A DNA stretch of 37,031 nucleotides, taken from the NCBI GenBank assembly GCA_963704075.1, contig CAVPGV010000022.1, positions 1 to 37,031 of the forward strand, written 5' to 3'. Shown in pieces: positions 1 to 12,407 of the stretch. The stretch's first letter is position 1, and every line of letters begins with the position of its first letter. A program made the translations under genes and the position numbers. Source of the DNA: JADKAV01 sp963704075. GTDB taxonomy: Bacteria > Actinomycetota > Actinomycetes > S36-B12 > UBA10799. The notes beneath the pieces were generated by a model. It was not told where the DNA came from. It did no database searches and was given only the letters and a program-made list of their open reading frames with translations.

Positions 1-1159
1 TTGGCGCAACTCATCGGTGGCCAGTTCGGCCAGCGCGTGGGCCAGTCGTGTGCGTGCGGCGGTCAGTGACTCGGCAGCATGATCGAGCGCCTGCCGCGCC
101 TTCGCCTCCCGGGCTGTGAGGGCGTCGAGATCGCTGCCCTGCTCAAGCGATATGAGTTCGCCCGCCGCCTGCTGCGCCCACGCGAGCACCTCTTCGTCAG
201 TCGCGCCATAGCGGGCGTGCAGGAGTCCGAGGTCGTGCAGCCGCTGGTTGAGCCATTCCAGGCGCCCCGGTTCGTCGTGCAGGCCGTCGGCGAAAGCAGC
301 GAGGTCGCGTCCCACATCGGAGACCTCTTCGGCCCGCAGCCAGCAGCCGTCCGTGCAGCGTCGCGAGTTCGTCGTCGTCGTCGGTCACCGAATGCAGTTC
401 CCGGGCTGCGGCGTGCAGCATGTCAGCGGCACCGGTCGCAGAGATGTCCTCGTCGCCGAGGATGGCACTGCGGGCCACCGCGGTCGCGGTGCTGATGTCC
501 GCAAGGTTGCCCAGTCGCCGCTGCTCGACCTGCAGCGCCGTTGACTCCCCGGGGCTGGGGATCGAGTTTCTCGATCTCCTCGAGTGCCGATTGCAGGAAC
601 AACATGCGCTGCTGGTTCTGCTGCAAACCCTGCCGGGGCGCTCTCCGAAGACGGCATCGACCTCACGCCAGGCTGCGTAGGCTTCCCGGCAGGCCGTCAC
701 CAACGCCTGATGTTTCGGACCCCCGAACCGATCCAGGGCCGCACGCTGGGCACTGGGATTGCGCAGTCGCTGCTGCGTGGACTGCCCGTGCACCGTGACC
801 AGCCGTTCACCGATCTCGGCCAGCAGCGAGGCGGGAACCATCCGGCCGCCGGCGAAGGCCCGCAATCGACCGTTGTTGGCGGTGCGGGCCAACAGGATCT
901 CACCGTCGTCGGTCGCACCTCCGGCGTCCTGCACCAGATCGACGGCGGGGTTGTCGGTCGGGACCTCCCAGACCCCCTCGATGCTGGCCCCCTCGGCGAT
1001 CGCAGCGTCCACCGGCCCGCCACGCAGCATTCCGAGCGCGGTGAGGACCATCGTCTTGCCTGCGCCCGTCTCGCCGGTCAGCGCCGTGAAGCCAGGACCT
1101 GGTCGCACGCACGCGGATGTGATCACGCCCAGGTTCTCGATCCGCAGCTCGGTGATCAC
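1..1159 (-). CDS. recN: RecN, DNA repair ATPase (3' end outside window; three frame breaks)
   Basis: RecN is an SMC-like ATPase that acts on double-strand breaks. The N-terminus is clear: after a GTG start it reads MITELRIENLGVI, with a Walker A motif GETGAGKT at residues 29-36. The GTG overlaps the nadK stop as GTGA, and AAGGAG lies 6 nt upstream inside nadK. The frame breaks three times, near 635-638 (G4 run), 547-554 (C4G4) and 333-335 (C3). Joining the frames restores RecN-like sequence: first a segment with LEEIEKLDPQPGE, then QRRLGNLADI, then a coiled-coil stretch with LHARYGATDEEVL that runs to the left edge. About 386 residues are present, against about 550-590 for the family. The breaks look like homopolymer miscalls. 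A true pseudogene is possible but less likely. Identity is firm. Confidence 0.9.
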
Positions 1160-2033
1160 GGCAACTCCTTGCCCCGCCCGCTCCAGCCCTGGACCGGCAA
1201 CTGGAACTTCTTGACCAGTCGGTCGACGAACAACGAGTTGCGTAGCCGGGCCAGTCGCACCGGGCGGTTCCCGCGCACGACCTCGACCCGGTCCCCCGAC
1301 TCCAGGGGGATCAACCGCTGTCCGTCACACCACAACACCGCGGGGGGAGAGTCCGGCAGGACCTCCAGCGCCGACCCGTGGTCCCCGATACCACCATCGG
1401 CCGGGCGAACAATGCATGGGCCGAGATCGGTACCAGCAGCATCGCATCGACGGTGGGCCACACCACCGGGCCGCCGGCCGACCACGCGTATCCGGTTGAG
1501 CCGGTCGGCGTGGCGAACAACACCCCGTCGCACCCCCACGCGCTCAGTGGGTGACCATCGACCTCCGCGATCACCCGGATCATCCGCTCGCGAGCGGCCT
1601 TCTCGATGCTCGCCTCGTTGAGCGCCCAGGACGAGGCTACGATTTCGCCGCGTCGGATGACGTTGACGTCGAGGGTCATCCGTTCCTGGATGATGAAGGC
1701 ACCCGAGGCGATGTGGTCGACCACTTCCTCGGCGTCCTCCTCGTCGAGTTCGGCAAGGAATCCGACGTGACCGAGGTTGACCCCGAGCAACGGCACGTCG
1801 TGGGAATGGGCGATGTCCGATCCGCGCAGGATGCTGCCATCCCCGCCGAACACCACGACCAAGTCGGTGGGCACAGTCTCATCCACGCGCGGCACGTCCA
1901 GACCCTGCGGGGCCTCGTGAAGTGTGGTCACCGCGATGCCACGTTCGGTCAGACCGCGCGCACACGCAGCGGCCATCTGCAAGGCCATCGGCCTGGAGGG
2001 GTGAATCACCAACAGGACCCGTTCGACGCTCAT
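1156..2033 (-). CDS. nadK: NAD kinase (one frame break)
   Basis: This enzyme phosphorylates NAD+ to NADP+ in the cytoplasm and is normally essential. Visible family motifs are FGGDGSILR (GGDG at residues 63-66), NLGHVGFL and TPTGSTGYAWSAGGP. The frame breaks after ARPMVVSG at the C4 run 1383-1386. Adding one base to the run gives GDHGSALEVLPDSPPAVLWCDGQ and a normal C-terminus ending GKELP, for about 292 residues in total. Because the enzyme is normally essential, a sequence error is much more likely than a dead gene. The ATG overlaps the tlyA stop (ATGA) and the stop overlaps the recN start (GTGA), so the three genes are translationally coupled. The order tlyA-nadK-recN is conserved in actinobacteria. 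Confidence 0.93.
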
Positions 2034-2806
2034 GCCAGTGCCTCCTGCAGGTCATCCTCGGAAAGCCCGGCGGCGCCCCGGCGCAGCCACAACACGAATT
2101 CGATGTTCCCGCTGGGTCCGGGCAACGGACTGCGGCACAAGCCGGCCGCGCCCAGACCCAGATCCCCGGCGGCAGCCGCTACGGTCCGCACGGACCAGGC
2201 GTGCAGGTCCGGCTCCCGGACCACCCCGCCCTTACCCACGTGACCCTTCCCGACCTCGAACTGCGGCTTCACCAGCAAGACGAAATCGGCGGTCGCGTCG
2301 GCGACCGCGGCCAGCGGTCCCAATACCTTGGTCAGTGAGATGAAACTGAGATCGGCCACCACAAGATCGGGTGCGTACGGCAGATCCGCCGGTCGCAGGT
2401 GGCGCACATTCGTCCGGTCGAGCACCGTGACACGGGCGTCCTGCTGCAAAGTCCATGCCAGTTGGCCGTATCCCACGTCGACTGCCACCACGTGGGCCAC
2501 TCCGGCTTCCAGCAGGACCTGTGTGAAGCCGCCGGTCGAAGCCCCCGCGTCCAATGCATGGCGCCCGCTGACGTCAAGGCCGAAGCGTTCGAGCGGGTCC
2601 ACGAGTTTGTGCGCCCCGCGGGAGACGTACTCCTTCTCCACAGACCGTACGGTGACCGAAGCAGTGTCCTCGACCTGGGTTGAGGCCTTGGTCGCCAACA
2701 TGTGGTTCACGTTGACGTGACCTGCCGCGATGAATTCGGACGCCTGCTGCCGGGACCTGGCCAGCCCGCGGCGCACCAGTTCAGCGTCCAGCCGCCGACG
2801 GGGCAC
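2030..2806 (-). CDS. tlyA: TlyA-type 16S/23S rRNA 2'-O-methyltransferase
   Basis: TlyA methylates C1409 of 16S and C1920 of 23S rRNA in mycobacteria, where its loss gives capreomycin resistance. The 258-residue protein has an N-terminal S4 RNA-binding domain (LDAELVRRGLARSRQQASEFI and onward) and a FtsJ-like methyltransferase domain. The SAM motif DAGASTGGFT is at residues 86-95, followed by DVGYGQLAW and LLVKPQFEVG. The start is GTG at 2806, 26 nt inside the upstream small ORF, and the stop overlaps the nadK ATG. Length and motif order are normal and no frame break is seen. Its rRNA substrates are encoded about 4 kb away, but I see no regulatory link. Confidence 0.95.
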   Translation of the reverse strand: MPRRRLDAELVRRGLARSRQQASEFIAAGHVNVNHMLATKASTQVEDTASVTVRSVEKEYVSRGAHKLVDPLERFGLDVSGRHALDAGASTGGFTQVLLEAGVAHVVAVDVGYGQLAWTLQQDARVTVLDRTNVRHLRPADLPYAPDLVVADLSFISLTKVLGPLAAVADATADFVLLVKPQFEVGKGHVGKGGVVREPDLHAWSVRTVAAAAGDLGLGAAGLCRSPLPGPSGNIEFVLWLRRGAAGLSEDDLQEALA

Positions 2807-2924
2807 CGTCAGTCTCGTCGAGTGCAGCCCGCAGGGCGTCGTGGATCTCTACGAGCGACTCGTAGCGATCACCGCTCTGGGTCGAGGCCGCCTCAACCAT
2901 CTCGGTCAGGTCATCCAAGGTCAT
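2781..2924 (-). CDS. Small conserved-position protein, 47 aa
   Basis: This short ORF reads MTLDDLTEMVEAASTQSGDR at its start and encodes 47 residues, acidic and probably helical. Its ATG overlaps the stop of the phasin-like gene (ATGA) and its 3' end overlaps the tlyA start by 26 nt, so it is packed into the operon like its neighbours. From memory, Mycobacterium tuberculosis has a similarly small ORF (Rv1693) directly before tlyA, which supports it being real. No domain or catalytic motif is visible and the function is unknown. Confidence 0.65.
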   Translation of the reverse strand: MTLDDLTEMVEAASTQSGDRYESLVEIHDALRAALDETDGAPSAAGR

Positions 2925-3649
2925 GAATCGTCCTTCGTCCTCGTCGCGGGCGTCTTCTTGGCCGGGGCTCTCTTCGCTGCGGCCTTGGCTGGCGCTTTCT
3001 TCGCAGTGGCTTTCTTCGCAGTGGCTTTCTTCGCAGTGGCTTTCTTCGCCGGCGCCTTCTTCGCCGTGGCCCTCTTGACGGGGGCCGTTTTCCCTGTCGG
3101 CTCAGCGGGAGCGGCGGGCTGGCCAGTAGCTCTACCGGCCGGGCGCTGTGACGCCTGCGAAGCCGTCGCGCCAGCCGCGGTCCGGGCAGCGCCCGCGGCG
3201 ACCTTGGAGGCCCTCACCGCGGTGTCGGTGGCAAGGGCAGCAGCCTGGCCGGCCGCCTTCGTCGCGGCGGGCACTGCTGCTGCGGCCGTCGAGACCGCCA
3301 GGTTGGCTGCCGCAGAGGCCTGATCCCCACGCTGGTTGAGTTCACGTTCGAGTCGCTCCACGTGACGGCGCACTGCGGCGAGTTCCTCCTCGCGCACGAA
3401 ACCCATCCGCCCGACGGCACGTTCGACCTCGGTACGGATGAGACCGACCATGAGTTCCCGATTTGTCCGGCCTTGTTCGATGAGGTCGTCGGCGATCTCC
3501 TGCACCTGTGCGGAGACCACCTCCGGGCCCTTGCTGCCGGCCTCGACACTCTGGTTGATCAGCGCTGACGCCGACTCCTTGGCACGTTCGCTGGTCGATT
3601 CGATGAGACCAGTGGCCAATTGCATGTAACTTCGTAGTGTCTCGATCAC
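2921..3649 (-). CDS. Phasin-like protein with histone H1-like AKKA tail
   Basis: The 242-residue protein starts at GTG (MIETLRSYMQLATGLIES). Residues 1-110 look like an amphipathic helical phasin-like domain with a short coiled-coil segment (EEELAAVRRHVERLEREL). Residues 110-165 are Ala-rich. The tail, about 175-242, is a Lys/Ala/Pro repeat of KKA units (TAKKATAKKA), resembling histone H1 and the PhaF tail. In PhaF-type proteins the N-domain binds polyhydroxyalkanoate granules and the tail binds DNA. Whether this organism makes such granules cannot be seen here, and the protein could be only a nucleoid-associated protein. It is first in the operon that runs through tlyA, nadK and recN. Confidence 0.75.
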   Translation of the reverse strand: MIETLRSYMQLATGLIESTSERAKESASALINQSVEAGSKGPEVVSAQVQEIADDLIEQGRTNRELMVGLIRTEVERAVGRMGFVREEELAAVRRHVERLERELNQRGDQASAAANLAVSTAAAAVPAATKAAGQAAALATDTAVRASKVAAGAARTAAGATASQASQRPAGRATGQPAAPAEPTGKTAPVKRATAKKAPAKKATAKKATAKKATAKKAPAKAAAKRAPAKKTPATRTKDDS

Positions 3650-3770
3650 GCGTCACCCTTCCGTGCCGTCCTCTGCAACCACGCTACTTCAGGGGCCACG
3701 TCAATCCCAGCAGGGACATGAAGCGGCAGGTACGGTCGCAATCGTGACGAGTACCCGAGGGAGTGTGCAA

Positions 3771-4109
3771 ATGGCATCCGTGGAGCAGTGTGAGGCTGCG
3801 CTCGCGGAGTTGGCCGGGCGACTCGAGTCCTATCCACATGAGACACGGCGCGCGAACATCCCGGACCGCACCATCGAACTGGCTCTGCTCGACCTCGATG
3901 TGACTTTCCGGGGCCGGCTTCACGACGGCCAACTCATCGATATCGAACAGGCCACCGGACCCAAACCGCACATCCGCCTGACGATGAACAGCGATGACCT
4001 CATCGAACTCACCGACAAGCGCCTGCACTTCTCGCACGCCTGGGCCACCGGGCGCCTTCACCTCGACGCCAGCCTGCGCGACCTACTGCGCCTGCGTAAT
4101 CTGCTCTAG
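3771..4109 (+). CDS. SCP2 sterol-carrier-like domain protein
   Basis: A 112-residue protein reading MASVEQCEAALAELAGRLES. The middle and end (TFRGRLHDGQLIDIEQ, IRLTMNSDDLIEL and DLLRLRNLL) have the look of stand-alone actinobacterial SCP2-like domains, which form a hydrophobic ligand pocket. The ligand is unknown. The ATG at 3771 is chosen because GGGAG lies about 8 nt upstream. An upstream extension of the frame has no good ribosome site. The gene is on the opposite strand to its neighbours, is divergent from the phasin-like gene, and overlaps the 3' end of the phosphatase gene by 27 nt tail to tail. The family call rests on motif recall. Confidence 0.72.
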   Translation: MASVEQCEAALAELAGRLESYPHETRRANIPDRTIELALLDLDVTFRGRLHDGQLIDIEQATGPKPHIRLTMNSDDLIELTDKRLHFSHAWATGRLHLDASLRDLLRLRNLL

Positions 4110-4955
4110 GCGCCGCACTGCCTGGCTCATGTCGCGCCCTTGGCGCAGGGCGGCGAGCAGAACCTCCAACGCATCGGTGAGGGCATCGCGATGTCCGTGC
4201 AGGAACCGGAGGTCGGGTGCCACAGAGGTCGGCAACTCCTCCGGCGACAAGGTCAACAGATCCCGCCATGAGTTCACACCGGTCAGCACCAACAATGAGT
4301 CCATCGCGGCCGCCCGTGCCGCCGCGATATCAGTATCGAGCCGATCACCGATCACCAGCGGGTGCGCGGCCCCCGCGCGCGACCGGGCAAGCTCCATGAT
4401 TGGCTCGTGGGGTTTGCCGGTGACGACCGGCCGCCTCCCGGTGGCCGCCGCGACCGCTGCCACGAGCGTCCCGTTACCCGGGGCGATCCCACGGGCGGTC
4501 GGCACTGACATGTCGGTGTTAGAGGCGACCCACGGAATATCACGCGCTAAGGCATAGGAGGCCTCCGCGAGATCTTTCCATGCCAAGGTCGAAGAGTAAC
4601 CCTGTACTACAGCCTCAGCCTCATCGGCCGATGTCACCACCTGCAATCCGTGCGCGATCACAGCCTGGACGAGACCGTCCCCGCCGGTGACCAAGACCCG
4701 TGAGCCTGCGGGCACCAGACCCGCCAGATGGGCGGCGGCCGCCTGCGCCGAGGTGACCACATCGTCGGGCACAACGCGCAAGCCGTAGCCGGACAATTGC
4801 GCGGCTACCGCCTGCGGGGTACGGCTTGCATTGTTGGTGACATAGACGACCCGACCAGCGTACGTATTGAGCGCATCGACGGAGTGGGCCACTGCATGGG
4901 GTCCCCGATACACGACGCCGTCCAGGTCCACGAACAGGCAGTCGTACCCGGTCAT
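4083..4955 (-). CDS. HAD-IIA (NagD-type) phosphatase, Rv1692-like
   Basis: The 290-residue protein carries all HAD motifs: DLDGVVY at residues 10-16 (nucleophile Asp10, general acid Asp12), VTNNAS (motif II), TGKPHEPI (motif III Lys) and VIGDRLDTDI (motif IV). The NagD-type cap lies between motifs II and III. Gene order matches Mycobacterium tuberculosis Rv1692, which is described as a glycerol-3-phosphate phosphatase linked to glycerophospholipid recycling. That activity is an inference here. The ATG overlaps the stop of the TPR gene (ATGA), so the two are probably one transcript. The 3' end overlaps the SCP2 gene on the other strand. Confidence 0.9.
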   Translation of the reverse strand: MTGYDCLFVDLDGVVYRGPHAVAHSVDALNTYAGRVVYVTNNASRTPQAVAAQLSGYGLRVVPDDVVTSAQAAAAHLAGLVPAGSRVLVTGGDGLVQAVIAHGLQVVTSADEAEAVVQGYSSTLAWKDLAEASYALARDIPWVASNTDMSVPTARGIAPGNGTLVAAVAAATGRRPVVTGKPHEPIMELARSRAGAAHPLVIGDRLDTDIAAARAAAMDSLLVLTGVNSWRDLLTLSPEELPTSVAPDLRFLHGHRDALTDALEVLLAALRQGRDMSQAVRRLEQITQAQ

Positions 4956-6361
4956 GCCAGACCCTCCAGAACCTCCGCCGCATTGGTCCAGATCGAGTCC
5001 TCATCCACGTCAACGGCGGACTGCAGCCATTTCTTGGCCTGCTCGACGTCCCCGGTCGCCGCCAGCAGATCGCCCAAGGCGTACCTCGAGCGTGCCATCG
5101 CCATCGGGGAATGCGCAGCGCGCACCGCCTTCTGGAACAAGATCCGGGCAGCCTCGTCGTCGCCGAGGTCCCTACGGGCTCCACCGCCGACGATCAACAA
5201 CTCGGTGCGGGTGTCGCTGTCGAGCTTCTCCCCCTCGTATTCGGCCACCATGGCAAGGGCACGCTGCGGCCGGCCGAGTCCCCGCTCACTGTCCGCGGCG
5301 ATCGGAACGAGGTCGAATTTCCCGTTGATGCGCCGATACGCCGACTCCTCCTTGATCGCTTCCTTGAAGCGCCCAGTCCGGTACGCGGCGATACACGCGG
5401 TATGGCGTGCCAACCCCGAGCGAGACACGCGGTCGCGCAGCCGCGCCGCGTGCTGGTAGGCCTCTTCAGGATCCGATTCCGCCAGAACCTGAACGCTGAG
5501 CAAGTGTTTGGCGAAGGTCTCAGTACGCCCTCCAAAGGCTTCTAGGTCCTTGAGGACCTCGGGCTCGAGTTCGAGCTCGAAGATCTCCTCAGGCCACTCA
5601 AGATCGTTGGATGTGTCCCGCTCGGGACGTTCGTCGAAGCTGCGTGGGCCACGATCGTTGCGACCTCCGCGGTCACTGCGGGCTCTATCGTCCCGGCCGC
5701 GGTAGGCGCTCCGTTCCCGACCCGGCCGGTCCTCGGCGCGCGACGTATTCGACCTACCGCCGCGTCCGGTCGCGTCGTTCCGGTCGCGCCGAGGGCGATC
5801 GTCTGTGCGATCGTCGCGCCGAGGCTTCCCACCGGACGAACCACGGCCCCGGTCATCACCGTCACGCCGAGGCTTCCCACCGGACGAACCACGGCCCCGG
5901 TCATCACCGTCACGCCGAGGCTTCCCACCGGACGAACCACGGCCCCGGTCATCACCGTCACGCCGAGGCTTCCCACCGGACGAACCACGGCCCCGGTCAT
6001 CACCGTCACGCCGAGGCTTCCCACCGGACTGACCACGGCCCCGGTCATCACCGTCGCGGCGGGGTTTCCCGCTGGACTGACCACGGGGCTTGCCGGACGG
6101 GCGCTGCGACGAGGACTGCCCACGGGAGTTACTCGAGGGGCGTGAACCGTCGGTTGAGCTGCGACCACGATCACTGGAACCACGTCCGGACGTCCCACGG
6201 CTGTCCCCGGACCGGGAACTGTCGCTTGATTTCGGTTTCGAACGGCTGGGACCGCCGGACTTCGGCCGACCGGAGCCTTTGCCGGCACCGGAGCGACTCG
6301 GGGGTTTGCTGCCGGCTCGGCGGGGGCGCTGCTCGCGACCACCGCGGGTCTCATCGGCCAT
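4952..6361 (-). CDS. TPR-like protein with long Arg/Gly-rich repeat N-terminus
   Basis: A protein of 469 residues. Residues 1-270 are disordered and very rich in Arg, Gly, Ser, Asp and Lys, including tandem 16-residue units with core KPRRDGDDRGRG. Such RG-rich tracts are typical of RNA-binding tails, for example on DEAD-box helicases. The C-terminal ~200 residues look like TPR helices (LLSVQVLAESDPEEAYQHA, GDLLAATGDVEQAKKWLQ), matching the position of the small TPR protein Rv1691 in Mycobacterium, which to my memory lacks such a large N-terminal tract. The start at 6361 is set by GGAGG 6 nt upstream. The gene begins 21 nt after the rrn terminator-like hairpin and overlaps the phosphatase gene. 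RNA binding is inferred from composition only. Confidence 0.82.
   Translation of the reverse strand: MADETRGGREQRPRRAGSKPPSRSGAGKGSGRPKSGGPSRSKPKSSDSSRSGDSRGTSGRGSSDRGRSSTDGSRPSSNSRGQSSSQRPSGKPRGQSSGKPRRDGDDRGRGQSGGKPRRDGDDRGRGSSGGKPRRDGDDRGRGSSGGKPRRDGDDRGRGSSGGKPRRDGDDRGRGSSGGKPRRDDRTDDRPRRDRNDATGRGGRSNTSRAEDRPGRERSAYRGRDDRARSDRGGRNDRGPRSFDERPERDTSNDLEWPEEIFELELEPEVLKDLEAFGGRTETFAKHLLSVQVLAESDPEEAYQHAARLRDRVSRSGLARHTACIAAYRTGRFKEAIKEESAYRRINGKFDLVPIAADSERGLGRPQRALAMVAEYEGEKLDSDTRTELLIVGGGARRDLGDDEAARILFQKAVRAAHSPMAMARSRYALGDLLAATGDVEQAKKWLQSAVDVDEDSIWTNAAEVLEGLA
5818..6107 (-). repeat. 48-bp in-frame tandem repeat, about 5-6 copies
   Basis: A 48-bp unit beginning on the plus strand with cgaggcttcccaccgga recurs at about 5820, 5868, 5916, 5964 and 6012. 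A degenerate sixth copy is near 6060. The central copies are almost identical at DNA level, so the array expanded recently or is kept uniform by recombination. Each unit encodes 16 residues with core KPRRDGDDRGRG in the TPR protein, so copy-number change keeps the frame. Confidence 0.92.
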
Positions 6362-6382
6362 GAAAAACCTCCACAAATACGT

Positions 6383-6414
6383 CGATGGTGGGCCAGTCTC
6401 CTGGCCCACCATCG
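6383..6414 (-). terminator. Hairpin after 5S rRNA, likely rrn terminator
   Basis: A perfect 14-bp inverted repeat (6383-6396 with 6401-6414) encloses a 4-nt loop just downstream of 5S. On the minus strand the stem is followed by CGTATTTGTGG, not a strong T tract, so termination may be incomplete. The next start codon is only 21 nt further on. Confidence 0.75.
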
Positions 6415-6422
6415 GAAAGAAT

Positions 6423-6541
6423 GTCCGGCGGCGTCCTACTCTCCCACCCCGTCACCAGGGCAGTACCATCGGCGCAGAAGGGCTTAGCTTCCGGGTTCGG
6501 AATGGGACCGGGCGTTTCCCCTTCGCTATTGCCGCCGAAAC
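6423..6541 (-). rRNA. rrf: 5S ribosomal RNA
   Basis: The minus strand reads from TTTCGGCGGC through the conserved CCCATTCCGAACCCGG segment to GGACGCCGCCGGAC, about 118 nt, with complementary ends as expected for 5S. It follows 23S in the normal order. The termini are estimated to within a few bases. Confidence 0.95.
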
Positions 6542-6559
6542 TCTATGGAGATATCAATC

Positions 6560-6582
6560 GTTCCCGACCGTATCTCGGGAAC
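6560..6582 (-). other. Hairpin in the 23S-5S spacer
   Basis: A perfect 8-bp stem (gttcccga / tcgggaac) with a 7-nt loop lies between 23S and 5S. Its place fits a processing signal in the pre-rRNA. No other function is suggested. Confidence 0.6.
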
Positions 6583-6583
6583 C

Positions 6584-6596
6584 GCATAGTGAACGC
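6584..6596 (-). other. 3' arm of the pre-23S processing stem
   Basis: The 13 bases gcatagtgaacgc here are the exact reverse complement of 9744-9756 in the 16S-23S spacer. With the adjoining AGAAATAT / ATATTTCT pairing they would close a stem around the whole 23S, the usual RNase III substrate in bacterial pre-rRNA. Confidence 0.75.
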
Positions 6597-6617
6597 AAAG
6601 CAGAAATATATGTGAGG

Positions 6618-9722
<3,105 letters not shown>

Positions 9723-9743
9723 CACAGATATTTCTAGATGCTC

Positions 9744-9756
9744 GCGTTCACTATGC
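9744..9756 (-). other. 5' arm of the pre-23S processing stem
   Basis: The bases gcgttcactatgc pair exactly with 6584-6596 beyond the 3' end of 23S. See that entry. Confidence 0.75.
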
Positions 9757-9768
9757 AGTTCTCAAGGT
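9755..9768 (-). promoter_or_regulatory. boxA-like antitermination element before 23S
   Basis: The minus strand reads ACCTTGAGAACTGC, closely matching the boxA-like CCTTGAGAACTC of the operon leader at 11715-11729. boxA recruits NusB-S10 in rrn antitermination. Confidence 0.65.
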
Positions 9769-10034
9769 ACGGGCGAGAGGATCTTCCGGTACTCCACCAG
9801 GAGCCTTCGGATCCACTCTGAGGTTGCCGCCTAAGCGGCCCGTTCCCTCAGGACCCAACAGCGTGCCAGGCCCCGTGCGAAGCACCGGTCCGTTCCACAC
9901 CCTTGCGGGCAGTACTAGAACCGCTGTCTTCACAGCGAGGCCAAATAGTCAATGTTTCCACATATATGAGCAGCCATTGAGAACATTCGTCTCGCCGGCT
10001 CTCTGGACCTGGTGTTTCCACCTGGCCAGATGCT

Positions 10035-11566
<1,532 letters not shown>

Positions 11567-11784
11567 TGAATGTGTTCGCTCACGAATTGTAAGCCTGGCA
11601 AACAACGAATCTGACATTCATCAAATTCATCTTTGCCTCAAAGAAATCCCAATCGATAGCTGGTTTGACCCATCTACCGAACGGGGTATTTGCATTGACT
11701 TTTGGCACACTGTTGAGTTCTCAAGGAGCGGACGCACACCATCGACTTCCGATTTCTCGGGAGGGTCTCCGGGGCAACTTCTCC
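11567..11784 (-). other. rrn leader with boxA element
   Basis: The transcribed leader lies between the promoter and 16S. At 11715-11729 the minus strand reads GCTCCTTGAGAACTC followed by AACAGTGTGCC, a boxA-like antitermination block typical of actinobacterial rrn leaders. No ORF is credible here. Confidence 0.75.
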
Positions 11785-11812
11785 ACTGTACCAGGTCCGG
11801 TCGACGTGTCAA
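11785..11812 (-). promoter_or_regulatory. rrn promoter (TTGACA-16-TACAGT)
   Basis: On the minus strand TTGACA (11807-11812) is followed by a 16-bp spacer and TACAGT (11785-11790), close to the vegetative sigma consensus. Transcription would begin near 11778, about 50 nt before boxA. It is the strongest promoter-like match seen upstream of 16S. Confidence 0.78.
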
Positions 11813-12407
11813 CCACCCCTGGTTCCCAGGCGAGTCGGTGGCCCCTAGAAGAGGTTTCGGACTGTGTGGGAGTCGCTCTTTCGAGCAACAGAACCAAAGA
11901 TAACAGGCGTTCTAGTGGTGCGGAAGAGGGGGTGGGCTCACTGCGCGAAATACCTGATCAGTCGCCTGATCCACGCACTCGATCGCGCCAAGATCCGTTG
12001 TTCGAAGGTCGCCCTGAACTGCGGAAACCCGGACGTAACTCGGGCTCCAGCCAGGTAGGACCTTGCCGAGCTCTGCCCGAGAGCCGAGCGGGGCTGGAGA
12101 GGCTGCAATGCCGTTGCAGTCACTGTGTCCAGGCCGGCTTGCATCCTCGTGCCCCTCTAGGGAAGCACTGATTGTTCCGGTTTGTGCCTGTGGTGGGCGA
12201 AACAGTGCACCTGCAGCGGACCCAACCGGCATCGACTCGCGAAATAGCCCGTTAGTTGCCGAATGACCCGTAGTCTGCCGGCTATCTGGCAACTATCAGG
12301 CTATTTCACAGATCGCGGTTCCCGCCCCCGGGCGAAAACGAGCGTCTCCCTAGAACATCTGGTGGGTTTCATCGCGTGAAGTGCCTGACGAGATCTGCTG
12401 GCAGCGA
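11813..12407. other. Intergenic region upstream of rrn
   Basis: About 600 bases lie between the rrn promoter and the end of the propeller gene. Short ORFs here look like chance frames. Apart from the inverted repeat at 12241-12307 I see no gene, tRNA or clear second promoter. Upstream activating sequences for rrn could lie here but are not recognisable. Confidence 0.6.
12241..12307. repeat. 20-bp inverted repeat, 27-nt spacer
   Basis: The left arm 12241-12260 (gaaatagcccgttagttgcc) and right arm 12288-12307 are complementary at 18 of 20 positions. The spacer is 27 nt. The repeat lies about 100 nt after the propeller stop codon and about 430 nt upstream of the rrn promoter. It could be a terminator with a long loop, a protein-binding site or a remnant of a small element. 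There is no adjoining T tract. Confidence 0.8.

Noticed and set aside
5611..6363. Long plus-strand ORFs opposite the RG repeat
   Set aside because: They arise because the 48-bp repeat is a multiple of three and stop-free on the other strand. They have no ribosome site and no family character.
11665..12292. ORFs on both strands between 16S and the propeller gene
   Set aside because: They overlap the rrn promoter, leader and inverted repeat and show no domain, ribosome site or codon pattern.
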